A stretch of DNA of 64,000 nucleotides from Desulfomicrobium escambiense DSM 10707 (GTDB lineage Bacteria; Desulfobacterota; Desulfovibrionia; Desulfovibrionales; Desulfomicrobiaceae), in NCBI RefSeq assembly GCF_000428825.1, contig NZ_AUAR01000021.1, positions 1-64,000 of the forward strand, in the 5' to 3' direction. The position numbers were made by a program, and so were the translations under genes. Below the pieces are notes generated by a model. It was given only the letters and a program-made list of their open reading frames with translations. It did no database searches and had not been told where the DNA came from. Positions 1 to 7,861 of this stretch are shown one piece after another. Each line of letters opens with the position of its first letter. Positions within the stretch are counted from its first letter, which is position 1.

Positions 1-375
1 GACGAGATCGTCCAGGCCAGCCTGGACAGATACATCGTGGAGCAGGCGTTCCGTCAGACCAAGGACGATGACCTGATCAGCATGTTCCCGATACGGCACT
101 GGACCGATTCGAAAATCAAGTGCCATTTCCTGAGCTGCATCATAGCCTTGGCGTATCTGCGTCTGATCGAATTGAAGCTGGAAGACGCCGGCATCCACAT
201 GACCGCCCAACGGACCATGGACCTCATGCGCAATCTGCACTCGTGTCTGTGCTGGAACGGAGAGAAGGAAAAGGCATGGCGGATGATTGAGGAGCCAACA
301 CAGGATCAGGCCAGGGTCCTGACTGCGTTCGGCTATGAAGTCGAGCGTGGGGTCTTACAGAAAATCAAGAGCTAA
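1..375 (+). CDS. IS transposase, C-terminal part (IS4/IS1634 type)
   Basis: The frame is open from the first base of the window and stops at 373-375, so only the last 124 codons are visible. The segment YIVEQAFRQTK followed by a PIRHWTDSKI stretch fits the C-terminal catalytic block of IS4/IS1634 DDE transposases (Y-x2-E-x3-R-x2-K), where the glutamate is the third acidic catalytic residue. The methionine-like GTG at 37 is internal, not a start. The frame runs almost directly into a broken permease gene, so this is the right end of an insertion sequence. I could not define its terminal inverted repeat. The family call is from pattern memory, and the subgroup is uncertain. Confidence 0.75.
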   Translation, partial: DEIVQASLDRYIVEQAFRQTKDDDLISMFPIRHWTDSKIKCHFLSCIIALAYLRLIELKLEDAGIHMTAQRTMDLMRNLHSCLCWNGEKEKAWRMIEEPTQDQARVLTAFGYEVERGVLQKIKS

Positions 376-384
376 TATGCTGTA

Positions 385-1038
385 TTGTTGGGAATAATCG
401 ACTCATTTGATCAAAAACTTTCGAAACTCCTGCTGAACATCCCGGACAAGCGGAAGGCCCTGCTGGCTGCGGGCATTCTCGGGGTGTCGGTTGGCGTGGC
501 CGCCTTGGACCTGCTTCCCGCCGCGGTGTCCTTCGCTGGCGGAGTGCTGGCGTCCATGGCGCTGCGGACCGTCCCGCTGCGCACTGTCTACGAGGCGGTC
601 GACTGGCCTGTGGTCATCTTGTTGGGGGCGCTTCTGCCTGTAGCGGGCGCCATGCAGAGCACCGGCTTGGCGGACCTGATCGCGCGCCTGCTGCTGGACA
701 CCATGGCGCAGGGAAATGCCTTTGTCGGCCTGGCGGTGATCATGGCCACGACCATGGTGCTGACCGATTTCATGAACAACACCGCCACCGCGGCCGTGAT
801 GGCTCCCGTCGGGCTGGGCGCAGCGCTCAGGCTGGGCGTGAACCCGGACACGTTTCTCATGGCGGTCGCCATCGGGGCTTCCTGCGCCTTCCTGACCCCT
901 ATCGGACACCAGAACAACACCCTGATCCTCGGCCCCGGGGGTTTTCGTTTCGGCGACTACTGGCGCATGGGGCTGCCGATGGACGTTCTCGTCCTGTCCG
1001 TAAGCCTTCCGCTGCTGCTCATATTCTGGCCGTTGTGA
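385..1038 (+). pseudogene. SLC13/DASS-type anion permease, 5'-truncated by IS insertion
   Basis: About 217 codons remain, encoding several hydrophobic segments. They include a DWPVVILLGALLPVAGAM segment, a DFMNNTATAAVMAP segment and a TPIGHQNNTLILGPGG segment, which are the C-terminal transporter signature of SLC13-family permeases (the type that carries TrkA-C domains, usually near 590 aa). The N-terminal membrane half and any TrkA-C domains are absent because an IS transposase gene ends only ten bases upstream. The TTG at 385 has no convincing ribosome binding site, and the first residues may come from the IS end. Known members import sulfate, dicarboxylates or similar anions; this remnant is probably inactive. 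Confidence 0.75.
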
Positions 1039-1094
1039 GGGGTGCGCGCAACAGGGCCGCGAGCCGTCACTGCTTGCCGGACGCCGGCGCGACG

Positions 1095-1131
1095 AGAAAG
1101 GCCGCCTGCCTTGTGGGAAAGCAGGCGGCCC
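1095..1131 (-). terminator. Rho-independent terminator after lctP
   Basis: Positions 1100-1109 and 1121-1130 form a perfect 10-bp GC-rich inverted repeat (ggccgcctgc / gcaggcggcc) with an 11-base loop. Read on the minus strand, the hairpin is followed by TTTCTC. It lies about 60 bp past the lctP stop and probably ends the whole nuo-lctP transcript. It also separates that operon from the convergent permease remnant. Confidence 0.75.
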
Positions 1132-1189
1132 AGGGAGGGGGAGGGAGCAGGCGTTCCGAAGCCTCCAGGCATCGTCCGATGCCGGGGGG

Positions 1190-2818
1190 CTAGGGCAGCA
1201 TCCAGCTCAGGGGGTAGGCCTGGAGATATGTCAGCACACTGACGAAGATGATCATCGCGATGGAGTGCTTCAGGGTGAAGAGGAAGAGGTTGCCTTCCTC
1301 GCCGACCATGTTGGCCGCGGCCGTGGCCACGGAGATGGACTGCGGGGAGATCATCTTGCCGGTGACACCGCCGGAGGAGTTGGCGGCCACGCACAGTTCC
1401 GGGGACACGCCGATCTGCTGGGCGGTGGTCATCTGCAGGTTGCCGAAGAGCAGGTTCGACGAGGTGTCGGAGCCGGTCAGGAACACGCCCAGCCAGCCGA
1501 TGACCGGCGAGAAGAGCGGGAAGAAGTGGCCGGTCTGGGCAAAGGCCAGGCCCAGGGTGGAGCTCATGCCGGAGTAGTTCATGAGGTAGGCCAGGCCCAC
1601 GATCATGGCGATGGTCACGATGGGGAAGCGCAGCTGCACCACGGTCTTGCCGAAGCAGGACACGGCGCGTCCGACGCCGTATTTGGGCAGCACGGCCAGG
1701 GACAGGATGCCGGCGATGAGGACGGCGGTGCCGGGGGAGGTCAGGTAGTTGAACTTGTACATGGCCTTGTAGACGGTGTCCTGGGCCACGACGGGCACGG
1801 TCTTGCTGATCAGGGAATCCAGGCCCGGCCAGGCGAAGGTGATGACCGTGGACTTCATCATGTCCTGCACGGGCTTGAGGCCCCAGATGAAGACCATGGC
1901 GGCGAGGATGACCCAGGGCATCCAGGCGCGGATGACATCACTCTGGGAGTAGTTGCAGACGGCCTTGCCGGTGGAGGCGGGCTCGTTGGGGAAGCGCCAG
2001 ATGCTCTTGGGCTGCCAGACTTTGAGGAACATGCCCAGACCGACGATGGTGGCGATGGCCGAGAGGACGTCAGGGAGCATGGGGCCGACGAAGTTGGAGG
2101 TCACGAACTGGGTCGTGGCGAAGCACAGGCCGGCCACGATGCAGGCCGGGAGCACTTCCATGGAGCGCTTGAAGCCGCACATGGTCACGGACAGCCACAG
2201 GGGCACGATGATGGACAGGAAGGGCAGCTGGCGGCCGGTGATGGCGCTGATGTGCATGACATCGAGCTTGGTCAGTTCGGCCACGGCGATGATCGGGATC
2301 CCTAAGGCGCCGAAGGCCACGGGAGCGGTGTTGGCGATGAGGCAGAGGCCGGCGGCGTAGAGGGGGTTGAAGCCCAGGCCGACGAGCATGGCGGCGGTGA
2401 TGGCCACGGGCGTGCCGAAGCCTGCCGTGCCCTCGATGAAGGAGCCGAAGGCGAAGGCGATGAAGATGGCCTGCAGGCGCCGGTCCTCGGTGATGGTGGC
2501 CAGGGAGCTCTTGATGATCTCGAACTGTCCGCTCTCGACGGTCATGTTGTAGACCCAGATGGCGGTGACGACGATCCAGACGATGGGGAAGATGCCGACC
2601 CCGGCGCCGTAGAGAAAGGATGAGGCGGCCAGCTGGACGGGCATGCCCCAGACCGCCACGCCCACGATCAGGGCGCCGAGCACGGCCAGGCCAGCGGCGA
2701 AATGCCCTTTTGCTCTTTTCACCGCAAGCATGAAAAAGAGGATGTAAAGCGGAATTGCCGCAACAAGGGCAGATCCCACAATACTGTTAAAGGGGTCATA
2801 AACCTGAATCCAATTCAT
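1190..2818 (-). CDS. lctP: L-lactate permease (LctP family)
   Basis: This 542-aa polytopic membrane protein has the LctP/LldP family features: a WIQVYDPF N-terminus, the EGTAGFGTPVAITAAML segment, and a C-terminal SSGGVTGKMISPQSISVA segment. The family imports L- and D-lactate or glycolate with protons. Length is normal. GGAG lies 8 bases before the ATG at 2818. It starts 53 bp after nuoN on the same strand, so it is either the last gene of the nuo operon or has a promoter in that short gap. Lactate is a main electron donor for Desulfovibrionales, so placement next to a respiratory complex fits energy metabolism. Confidence 0.92.
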   Translation of the reverse strand: MNWIQVYDPFNSIVGSALVAAIPLYILFFMLAVKRAKGHFAAGLAVLGALIVGVAVWGMPVQLAASSFLYGAGVGIFPIVWIVVTAIWVYNMTVESGQFEIIKSSLATITEDRRLQAIFIAFAFGSFIEGTAGFGTPVAITAAMLVGLGFNPLYAAGLCLIANTAPVAFGALGIPIIAVAELTKLDVMHISAITGRQLPFLSIIVPLWLSVTMCGFKRSMEVLPACIVAGLCFATTQFVTSNFVGPMLPDVLSAIATIVGLGMFLKVWQPKSIWRFPNEPASTGKAVCNYSQSDVIRAWMPWVILAAMVFIWGLKPVQDMMKSTVITFAWPGLDSLISKTVPVVAQDTVYKAMYKFNYLTSPGTAVLIAGILSLAVLPKYGVGRAVSCFGKTVVQLRFPIVTIAMIVGLAYLMNYSGMSSTLGLAFAQTGHFFPLFSPVIGWLGVFLTGSDTSSNLLFGNLQMTTAQQIGVSPELCVAANSSGGVTGKMISPQSISVATAAANMVGEEGNLFLFTLKHSIAMIIFVSVLTYLQAYPLSWMLP

Positions 2819-2871
2819 AGAAGCTCCAAATGCGTTAAAGGTTGTGCCGAATTATCCCCAAAAAAGAGCTG

Positions 2872-4275
2872 TTACGGCAAAAGCGATTTTCCGGCCTGCG
2901 CGGCCAACTCGTAGACGGGGCCCGGCAGGATGCCGAGGGCCAGGAGAACGGCCGCGAAAAGTGTGCCGAGGGCCAGGCCGCTGTTTTTGCTCTCGGACGC
3001 GGACGATGGGTCATGCGTGTAGGCATGGCGGACCAGGCTCAGGTAGAAATAGATGGAGATGGCCGTGTTCAGGGCCGCGATGATGACCAGCCAGTCGTAG
3101 CCCCGGCCCCAGGCCGCGGTGAGCAGAAAGAGCTTGCCCATGAAGCCCGCTGTGGGCGGCAGTCCGACCAGGGAGAACGCGGCCACGGCCAGGACGAAGG
3201 CAAAGACCGGGCTGCGCTGATGCAGTCCGTCCAGGTCCGCGTAGCTCATGTTCCGGCCGTCCTTGGAGAGATGGCAGACGACCCAGAAGCAGGTCAGGTT
3301 CATGAGGATGTAGACCAGCGCGTAGAACGAGGCCGAGGCCAGTCCTTCGGCGGTCCCGGCCACGAGGCCGATGATGACGTATCCGGCGTGGGCGATGGAG
3401 GAGTAGCCGAGCATGCGCTTCACGTCGTCCTGGACCAGGGCCGAGAGGTTGCCGAAGGTCATGGACACCGCGCCCAGGATGGCCAGGATGGTCATGCCCG
3501 GCTGACCCGGCACCAGAAGGGAGGCCAGGCGGACCAGGACGACCACGGCCCCGAGCTTGGGCAGGGTCGCGGCGTAGGCCGCCGTCTCGTTGCTCGTGCC
3601 CTGGTAGACGTCCGGGCACCAGAAGTGGAAGGGGAACAGGGCCAGCTTGTACATGAACCCGGCCATGAACATGATCAGGCCGACCAGGGCGCCGGGGTTG
3701 GTGGCGAAGTCCCACTGTCTGGTCGTGAGCTCCGCGAGGAATGTCGTGTGCTGGGCCGCGGTGATGTAGGCGAACCCGTACAGGGAGACCGCCGTGGCCG
3801 CAGCGCCGAAGAGCACGTACTTGATCCCGGCCTCGGCTGCGCGCTTGTCGCCAGCCCGCAGGGGGATCAGGGCGTAGAGGGCGTAGGAGGAGATTTCAAG
3901 GGAGATGTAGATGGTCATGAGTTCCACGGAACTGGCTAGCAGCATCAGGCCCCATGCCGACAGACACAGCAGCATGGAATAATCCGCGCGCATCTCGTCT
4001 TTGAGCGTCGCCTGGCCCCTGGAGTTCGTCACGGCGATGAACAGACCCAGGGCCACGGCCATTTTCATGAATTGGGACAGGGGGTCCACCTGGTAGGTGC
4101 CGCCGAAAAGCAGGGCCGACTGGCCGAGGCTCGCCCCCGCAGCGGCCAGGACGGCCAGGCAGCCGACGGGGAGCCAGGTTCCGGCCACATCCTTGCCCGG
4201 TTTCGCGACCACTAGGCAGAAAATCAGGACGATCAGCCCCAGAAGCAGGATTTCAGGGAGAAGCGCGAGGGTCAT
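2872..4275 (-). CDS. nuoN: NADH-quinone oxidoreductase subunit N
   Basis: This 467-aa hydrophobic protein of the NuoN/ND2 antiporter-like family sits in the membrane arm of complex I and helps pump protons. The family signature is visible in LFPFHFWCPDVYQGTSNE and DDVKRMLGYSSIAHAGY, which carry the transmembrane lysine of the proton path. The ATG at 4275 is preceded by GGAGG 7 bases away and overlaps the nuoM stop as ATGA, which sets the start. Length is typical. It is the last Nuo subunit gene before lctP. Confidence 0.93.
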   Translation of the reverse strand: MTLALLPEILLLGLIVLIFCLVVAKPGKDVAGTWLPVGCLAVLAAAGASLGQSALLFGGTYQVDPLSQFMKMAVALGLFIAVTNSRGQATLKDEMRADYSMLLCLSAWGLMLLASSVELMTIYISLEISSYALYALIPLRAGDKRAAEAGIKYVLFGAAATAVSLYGFAYITAAQHTTFLAELTTRQWDFATNPGALVGLIMFMAGFMYKLALFPFHFWCPDVYQGTSNETAAYAATLPKLGAVVVLVRLASLLVPGQPGMTILAILGAVSMTFGNLSALVQDDVKRMLGYSSIAHAGYVIIGLVAGTAEGLASASFYALVYILMNLTCFWVVCHLSKDGRNMSYADLDGLHQRSPVFAFVLAVAAFSLVGLPPTAGFMGKLFLLTAAWGRGYDWLVIIAALNTAISIYFYLSLVRHAYTHDPSSASESKNSGLALGTLFAAVLLALGILPGPVYELAAQAGKSLLP

Positions 4276-5807
4276 TGGTTTGCCTCCTTGCCGTTCATCA
4301 ACGGGGTATGGGCCAGGTTGATGGGCCTGGCGGTAGCCGCGTCCTCGGTCCTGGCCGAGAAATCCGTGAGCAGTTTGTCGATGGACGGGTCCATGACCTT
4401 GAGCGTCATGGTCGGGGCCAGGCCGATGTAGAGCACGAAGACCGCCAGCGGCGCGAGGTAGATCCATTCACGCGGGCACAGGTCGGTGAATTTTGCGCCT
4501 TTGCTCGGTACGCCCCAGGCCAGCTTCTGCAGCAGGCGCAGCATGTAGGCCGCGGCGAGCATGGCGCCGGGGATGGCCAGGCCGCCGACCAGCAGGCTCT
4601 CCTGGAACGCGCCCACCAGGACCAGTGCCTCGCCGACGAAGGAGTTGGTGCCCGGGAAGCCCAGGGAGGACAGGGAGAAGAGCCCGAAGAAGAACATGTA
4701 GGCCGGCAGGTATTTGCCCAGGCCCATGTTTTCGCTGATCTCGCGGCTGTGGCTGCGCTCGTAGGCCGCGCCGACGAGCATGAACAGGCCGCCGGTGGTG
4801 ATGCCGTGGTTGAGCATCTGCATGACCGCCCCTTCCACGCCGCGCTGGCTGAAGAGGAAGATGCCCAGGGTCACGAAGCCCATGTGGCCCACGGACGAGT
4901 AGGCGATGAGCTTCTTCATGTCCTTCTGCCCGAGGGCGATGACGCCTCCGTACAGGATGGAGGCCAGGGACAGGGCGATCATGAGCGGGGCGAAGGTCAC
5001 GCAGGCGTCCGGGGTCAGGGGCATGCAGAAGCGCAGGAAGCCGTACGTGCCCATCTTCAGGAGCACCGAGGCCAGCAGGACCGACCCCGCCGTGGGCGCC
5101 TCGACGTGGGCGGCCGGGAGCCAGGTGTGGAAGGGGAACATGGGGCATTTGATGGCGAAGGCCAGGGCCATGGCCAGGAAGGCCCAGAACTGCAGCCTGG
5201 GGCTGAAGGTCTTGGTCATCAGTTCCGGGATGGAGAAGGTTCCGCCCGCGGCATAGAACGCGATGATGGCCACCAGCAGGAGCGTCGACCCCGCCAGGGT
5301 GTAGAGGAAGAACTTGATGGACGCGTAGCGCTTGTTGGGGCCGCCCCAGACCGCGATGAGCAGGTACATGGGCACGAGCATGGCTTCCCAGAAGAGGTAG
5401 AAGAGCACGAAGTCCAGGGCCGCGAAGACGCCGACGCAGGCCGAGGTCATGAGCAGCAGGACGATGTGGAACTCCTTGATGCGCTTGGAGATGTAGTGCC
5501 AGGAGCAGAGCACGCACAGCGGCAGGAGGGCCACGGTCAGCATGATCATGAGCAGGCTGATGCCGTCGATGCCGAGATGGTAGGTCAAACCCCACTGCGG
5601 CACCCAGGATGCCTTCTCCACGAACTGGAACCCGCCCGAGGCGAGATCGAAACCGGCCAGCGGGAGCGCCAGCGCGATCTCCGCCAGCCCCGCGACCAGG
5701 GTCAGCCTGCGGATGGCCTCTTCGCCCTTCACCGCGAGCAGCGCCAGGGACGCCGCCAGGGGGAAGAAGATGAGCGCGCTCAGGACCGGAAAGGATGATG
5801 CTGTCAT
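4272..5807 (-). CDS. nuoM: NADH-quinone oxidoreductase subunit M
   Basis: This 511-aa member of the NuoM/ND4 proton-pumping family keeps the glutamate in LFYLFWEAMLVPMYLL, the MFPFHTWLPAAHVEAP loop and the DMKKLIAYSSVGHMGF lysine helix. It forms one antiporter module of the complex I membrane arm. The ATG at 5807 follows AAGGA at suitable spacing; longer in-frame extensions upstream run antisense-free but lack a site. It follows the NuoL/MrpD-like gene by 23 bp and overlaps nuoN by 4 bp. Length is normal for NuoM. Confidence 0.93.
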   Translation of the reverse strand: MTASSFPVLSALIFFPLAASLALLAVKGEEAIRRLTLVAGLAEIALALPLAGFDLASGGFQFVEKASWVPQWGLTYHLGIDGISLLMIMLTVALLPLCVLCSWHYISKRIKEFHIVLLLMTSACVGVFAALDFVLFYLFWEAMLVPMYLLIAVWGGPNKRYASIKFFLYTLAGSTLLLVAIIAFYAAGGTFSIPELMTKTFSPRLQFWAFLAMALAFAIKCPMFPFHTWLPAAHVEAPTAGSVLLASVLLKMGTYGFLRFCMPLTPDACVTFAPLMIALSLASILYGGVIALGQKDMKKLIAYSSVGHMGFVTLGIFLFSQRGVEGAVMQMLNHGITTGGLFMLVGAAYERSHSREISENMGLGKYLPAYMFFFGLFSLSSLGFPGTNSFVGEALVLVGAFQESLLVGGLAIPGAMLAAAYMLRLLQKLAWGVPSKGAKFTDLCPREWIYLAPLAVFVLYIGLAPTMTLKVMDPSIDKLLTDFSARTEDAATARPINLAHTPLMNGKEANQ

Positions 5808-5830
5808 GTTGGTCAGTCCTTGTTTCGGGG

Positions 5831-7609
5831 TTAGCGGAGCAGGGTGAAGAGCATCGCCGCGGCGCCGATGCCGAAGGCCAGGATCACCGCGCCGCCGATG
5901 TAGTCCTGCAGCTTGCCGTTGACCGTCGATGCCGTATGGCGGCCGATGCCGCGCACGCCGAGGGCGCTGCCGTCCAGGATGCCGTCGATGACGAGCTGAT
6001 CGCAGTAGTTGGCTTCCTTGGCGCGTTCCAACAGGCCGCCCAGGCCGACCTTCCGGTAGATTTCGCTCCACCAGGCGTCGACCACGGCGAAGGGGTACTG
6101 GCAGAAGAACAGGAAGATCCTGCCGATCCAGATGTAGAAGAACTCGAAGTCCAGGTTCTGCTTGGCCGCCGGGGTCAGGCGCCCCACCATGAGTGAGAAG
6201 CCCAGGCCCGTGAAGCCGAGCAGGATGGAGATCTGGAGCACGTGCCACGGCGTGTAGGGCACGTAGTCGGCTTCGAAGGGCAGCAGCGAGTACAGCAGGT
6301 GTGGCTGGATGCCGATGATGAAGCACAATGCCGCGCCCAGGCCCATGGCCACGTACATGTTGGCCGGGATGGGGGTGATGGGCCGGGTCATGTCGTCGGG
6401 CTTGGCGTAGAAGGCGAAGTACGGGAGCTTCAGGCCGACGGACAGGAATGTGCCGATGGAGGCCAGTTCAAGCCCCAGCGCCAGCCAGGTGCGGTGCGCC
6501 TCGGCGGCTCCGGCGATGACCATGGTCTTGGACACGAAGCCCGAGAAGAGCGGCATGCCCGAGATGGACACGGCCGCGACCATGTACAGCACGAAGACCC
6601 AGGGCAGACGGCGGACCAGGCCGCCGAGCTCGGACAGTTTGGCCGTGCCCGTGGCGTAGAGCAGCGCGCCCGTGGTCATGAACAGCAGGCCCTTGTAGAT
6701 GATGTGGGCGTAGGCGTGGGCGCAGGCGCCGTTCAGGGTCAGCTGGGAGGCGATGCCGATGCCGGCGACCATGTACCCGACCTGCGAGACGATGTGGTAG
6801 GACAGGATGCGCCGGGCGTTGTTCTCGATGGTGGCGTAGCAGACGCCGTAGATGGCCATGATGGTCCCGCCGATGGCCAGGACCTCGAAGCCGGAGAACC
6901 CGCGCAGCAGGACGTACACGGCCGTCTTGGTCGTGTAGGCCGACATGAACACCGCGCCGGTGATGGTCGCCTTGGGGTAGGCGTCGGGCAGCCAGGCGTG
7001 CAGGGGCACGACGGCGGCGTTGACGCAGAACCCGGCCAGGATGAGGTAGTCGTACCATTGGGCCGAGGCCGGGATGATGGCCTCGAAGGCGAAGCTGCCC
7101 GTGGCCTGGTGCCGGATCAGCATGCCCGCCAGGAGCATGAGCCCGCCCAGGGTGTGGAACAGGAAGTAGCGGAAACCCGCCGCCGTCGAGCGCGGGGCGC
7201 GGTTCAGCCAGATGAGCATGGTCGAGGCGATGCTCATCAACTCCCAGAAGAGGAACAGGGTCAGGTAGTCGCCGGCGAAGACGCAGCCGAAGCCGCCCGC
7301 CACGTACAGGTTGGCGGCCACGTGCTGGGCCCTGTCCTTGAGGTGCAGGGCGTAGATGAACCCGATGACCGACTGGATGGCGAAGACGTGGGCGAAGACG
7401 ATGGACAGCGTGTCCACCCTGCCCATGGTCAGAATCTGCCCGAGGTAGTGGATGACCCCGTGCGTGCCCGTCGGCATGGTCAGCACCGATGCCACGGCCA
7501 TGAGGGCCGGGATGGGCAGGAGCCAGCGGTATTTGTCGGTCCTGATGAGCGGGATGAGCAGCGCCGCGATCAGGAACGGGACGGAGGGGTGCTGGAAGCT
7601 AGCGGTCAT
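5831..7609 (-). CDS. NuoL/MrpD-like proton-translocating antiporter subunit
   Basis: This 592-aa membrane protein occupies the operon position where nuoL is expected. Its core resembles MrpD/MnhD-type cation/H+ antiporter subunits (LFLFWELMSIASTMLIWL, VPLHAWLPDAYPKATI, with the conserved Glu, Lys and His helices). Its last 100 residues resemble the NuoL tail, with a YCDQLVIDGILDGSA stretch and an amphipathic region before a final helix, matching the lateral helix that ties NuoL along the arm. GGAGGG lies 5 bases before the ATG at 7609, and the gene overlaps the preceding 86-aa gene by 11 bp. It probably replaces NuoL. Confidence 0.85.
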   Translation of the reverse strand: MTASFQHPSVPFLIAALLIPLIRTDKYRWLLPIPALMAVASVLTMPTGTHGVIHYLGQILTMGRVDTLSIVFAHVFAIQSVIGFIYALHLKDRAQHVAANLYVAGGFGCVFAGDYLTLFLFWELMSIASTMLIWLNRAPRSTAAGFRYFLFHTLGGLMLLAGMLIRHQATGSFAFEAIIPASAQWYDYLILAGFCVNAAVVPLHAWLPDAYPKATITGAVFMSAYTTKTAVYVLLRGFSGFEVLAIGGTIMAIYGVCYATIENNARRILSYHIVSQVGYMVAGIGIASQLTLNGACAHAYAHIIYKGLLFMTTGALLYATGTAKLSELGGLVRRLPWVFVLYMVAAVSISGMPLFSGFVSKTMVIAGAAEAHRTWLALGLELASIGTFLSVGLKLPYFAFYAKPDDMTRPITPIPANMYVAMGLGAALCFIIGIQPHLLYSLLPFEADYVPYTPWHVLQISILLGFTGLGFSLMVGRLTPAAKQNLDFEFFYIWIGRIFLFFCQYPFAVVDAWWSEIYRKVGLGGLLERAKEANYCDQLVIDGILDGSALGVRGIGRHTASTVNGKLQDYIGGAVILAFGIGAAAMLFTLLR

Positions 7610-7859
7610 AGTAGCCCTCCTTCTTGCCCAGGAAGGCGTGGGCGGCCCCCTTGCAGATCCGGACCATGGCGACCGTGGCGACGAGCGCGAACACGGCCCA
7701 GTATCCGGGCTTATCCTCACCGGCGAAGTGCGGGTGGTGGGAATAGATGAGGACGTTCAGTCCGACCAGAAGGACCATGATCCCGTACATGACCTTTTTC
7801 CAGAAGCCGAGGTTTTGACGGGCCTTGCCCAGAAGTTCGCCAAGCGTGCTTGTTTCCAT
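7599..7859 (-). CDS. 86-aa two-helix membrane protein inside the nuo operon
   Basis: This small protein has a short charged N-terminus (METSTLGELLGKARQN), a first hydrophobic helix near residues 23-42 and a second near residues 54-72, and ends in a charged LGKKEGYYDR tail. I do not recognise the family. It lies between two MrpD-like antiporter genes, starts 2 bp after the upstream stop and overlaps the downstream gene by 11 bp, so its translation is coupled to both. That placement suggests an accessory subunit linking the extra antiporter modules, in the way small Mrp subunits do, but this is inference from position alone. Confidence 0.7.
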   Translation of the reverse strand: METSTLGELLGKARQNLGFWKKVMYGIMVLLVGLNVLIYSHHPHFAGEDKPGYWAVFALVATVAMVRICKGAAHAFLGKKEGYYDR

Positions 7860-7861
7860 GG

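Noticed and set aside
2842-3939. 365-codon frame antisense to nuoN.
   Set aside because: Low-complexity Gly/Gln/Asp/His composition and complete overlap with a well-recognised gene.
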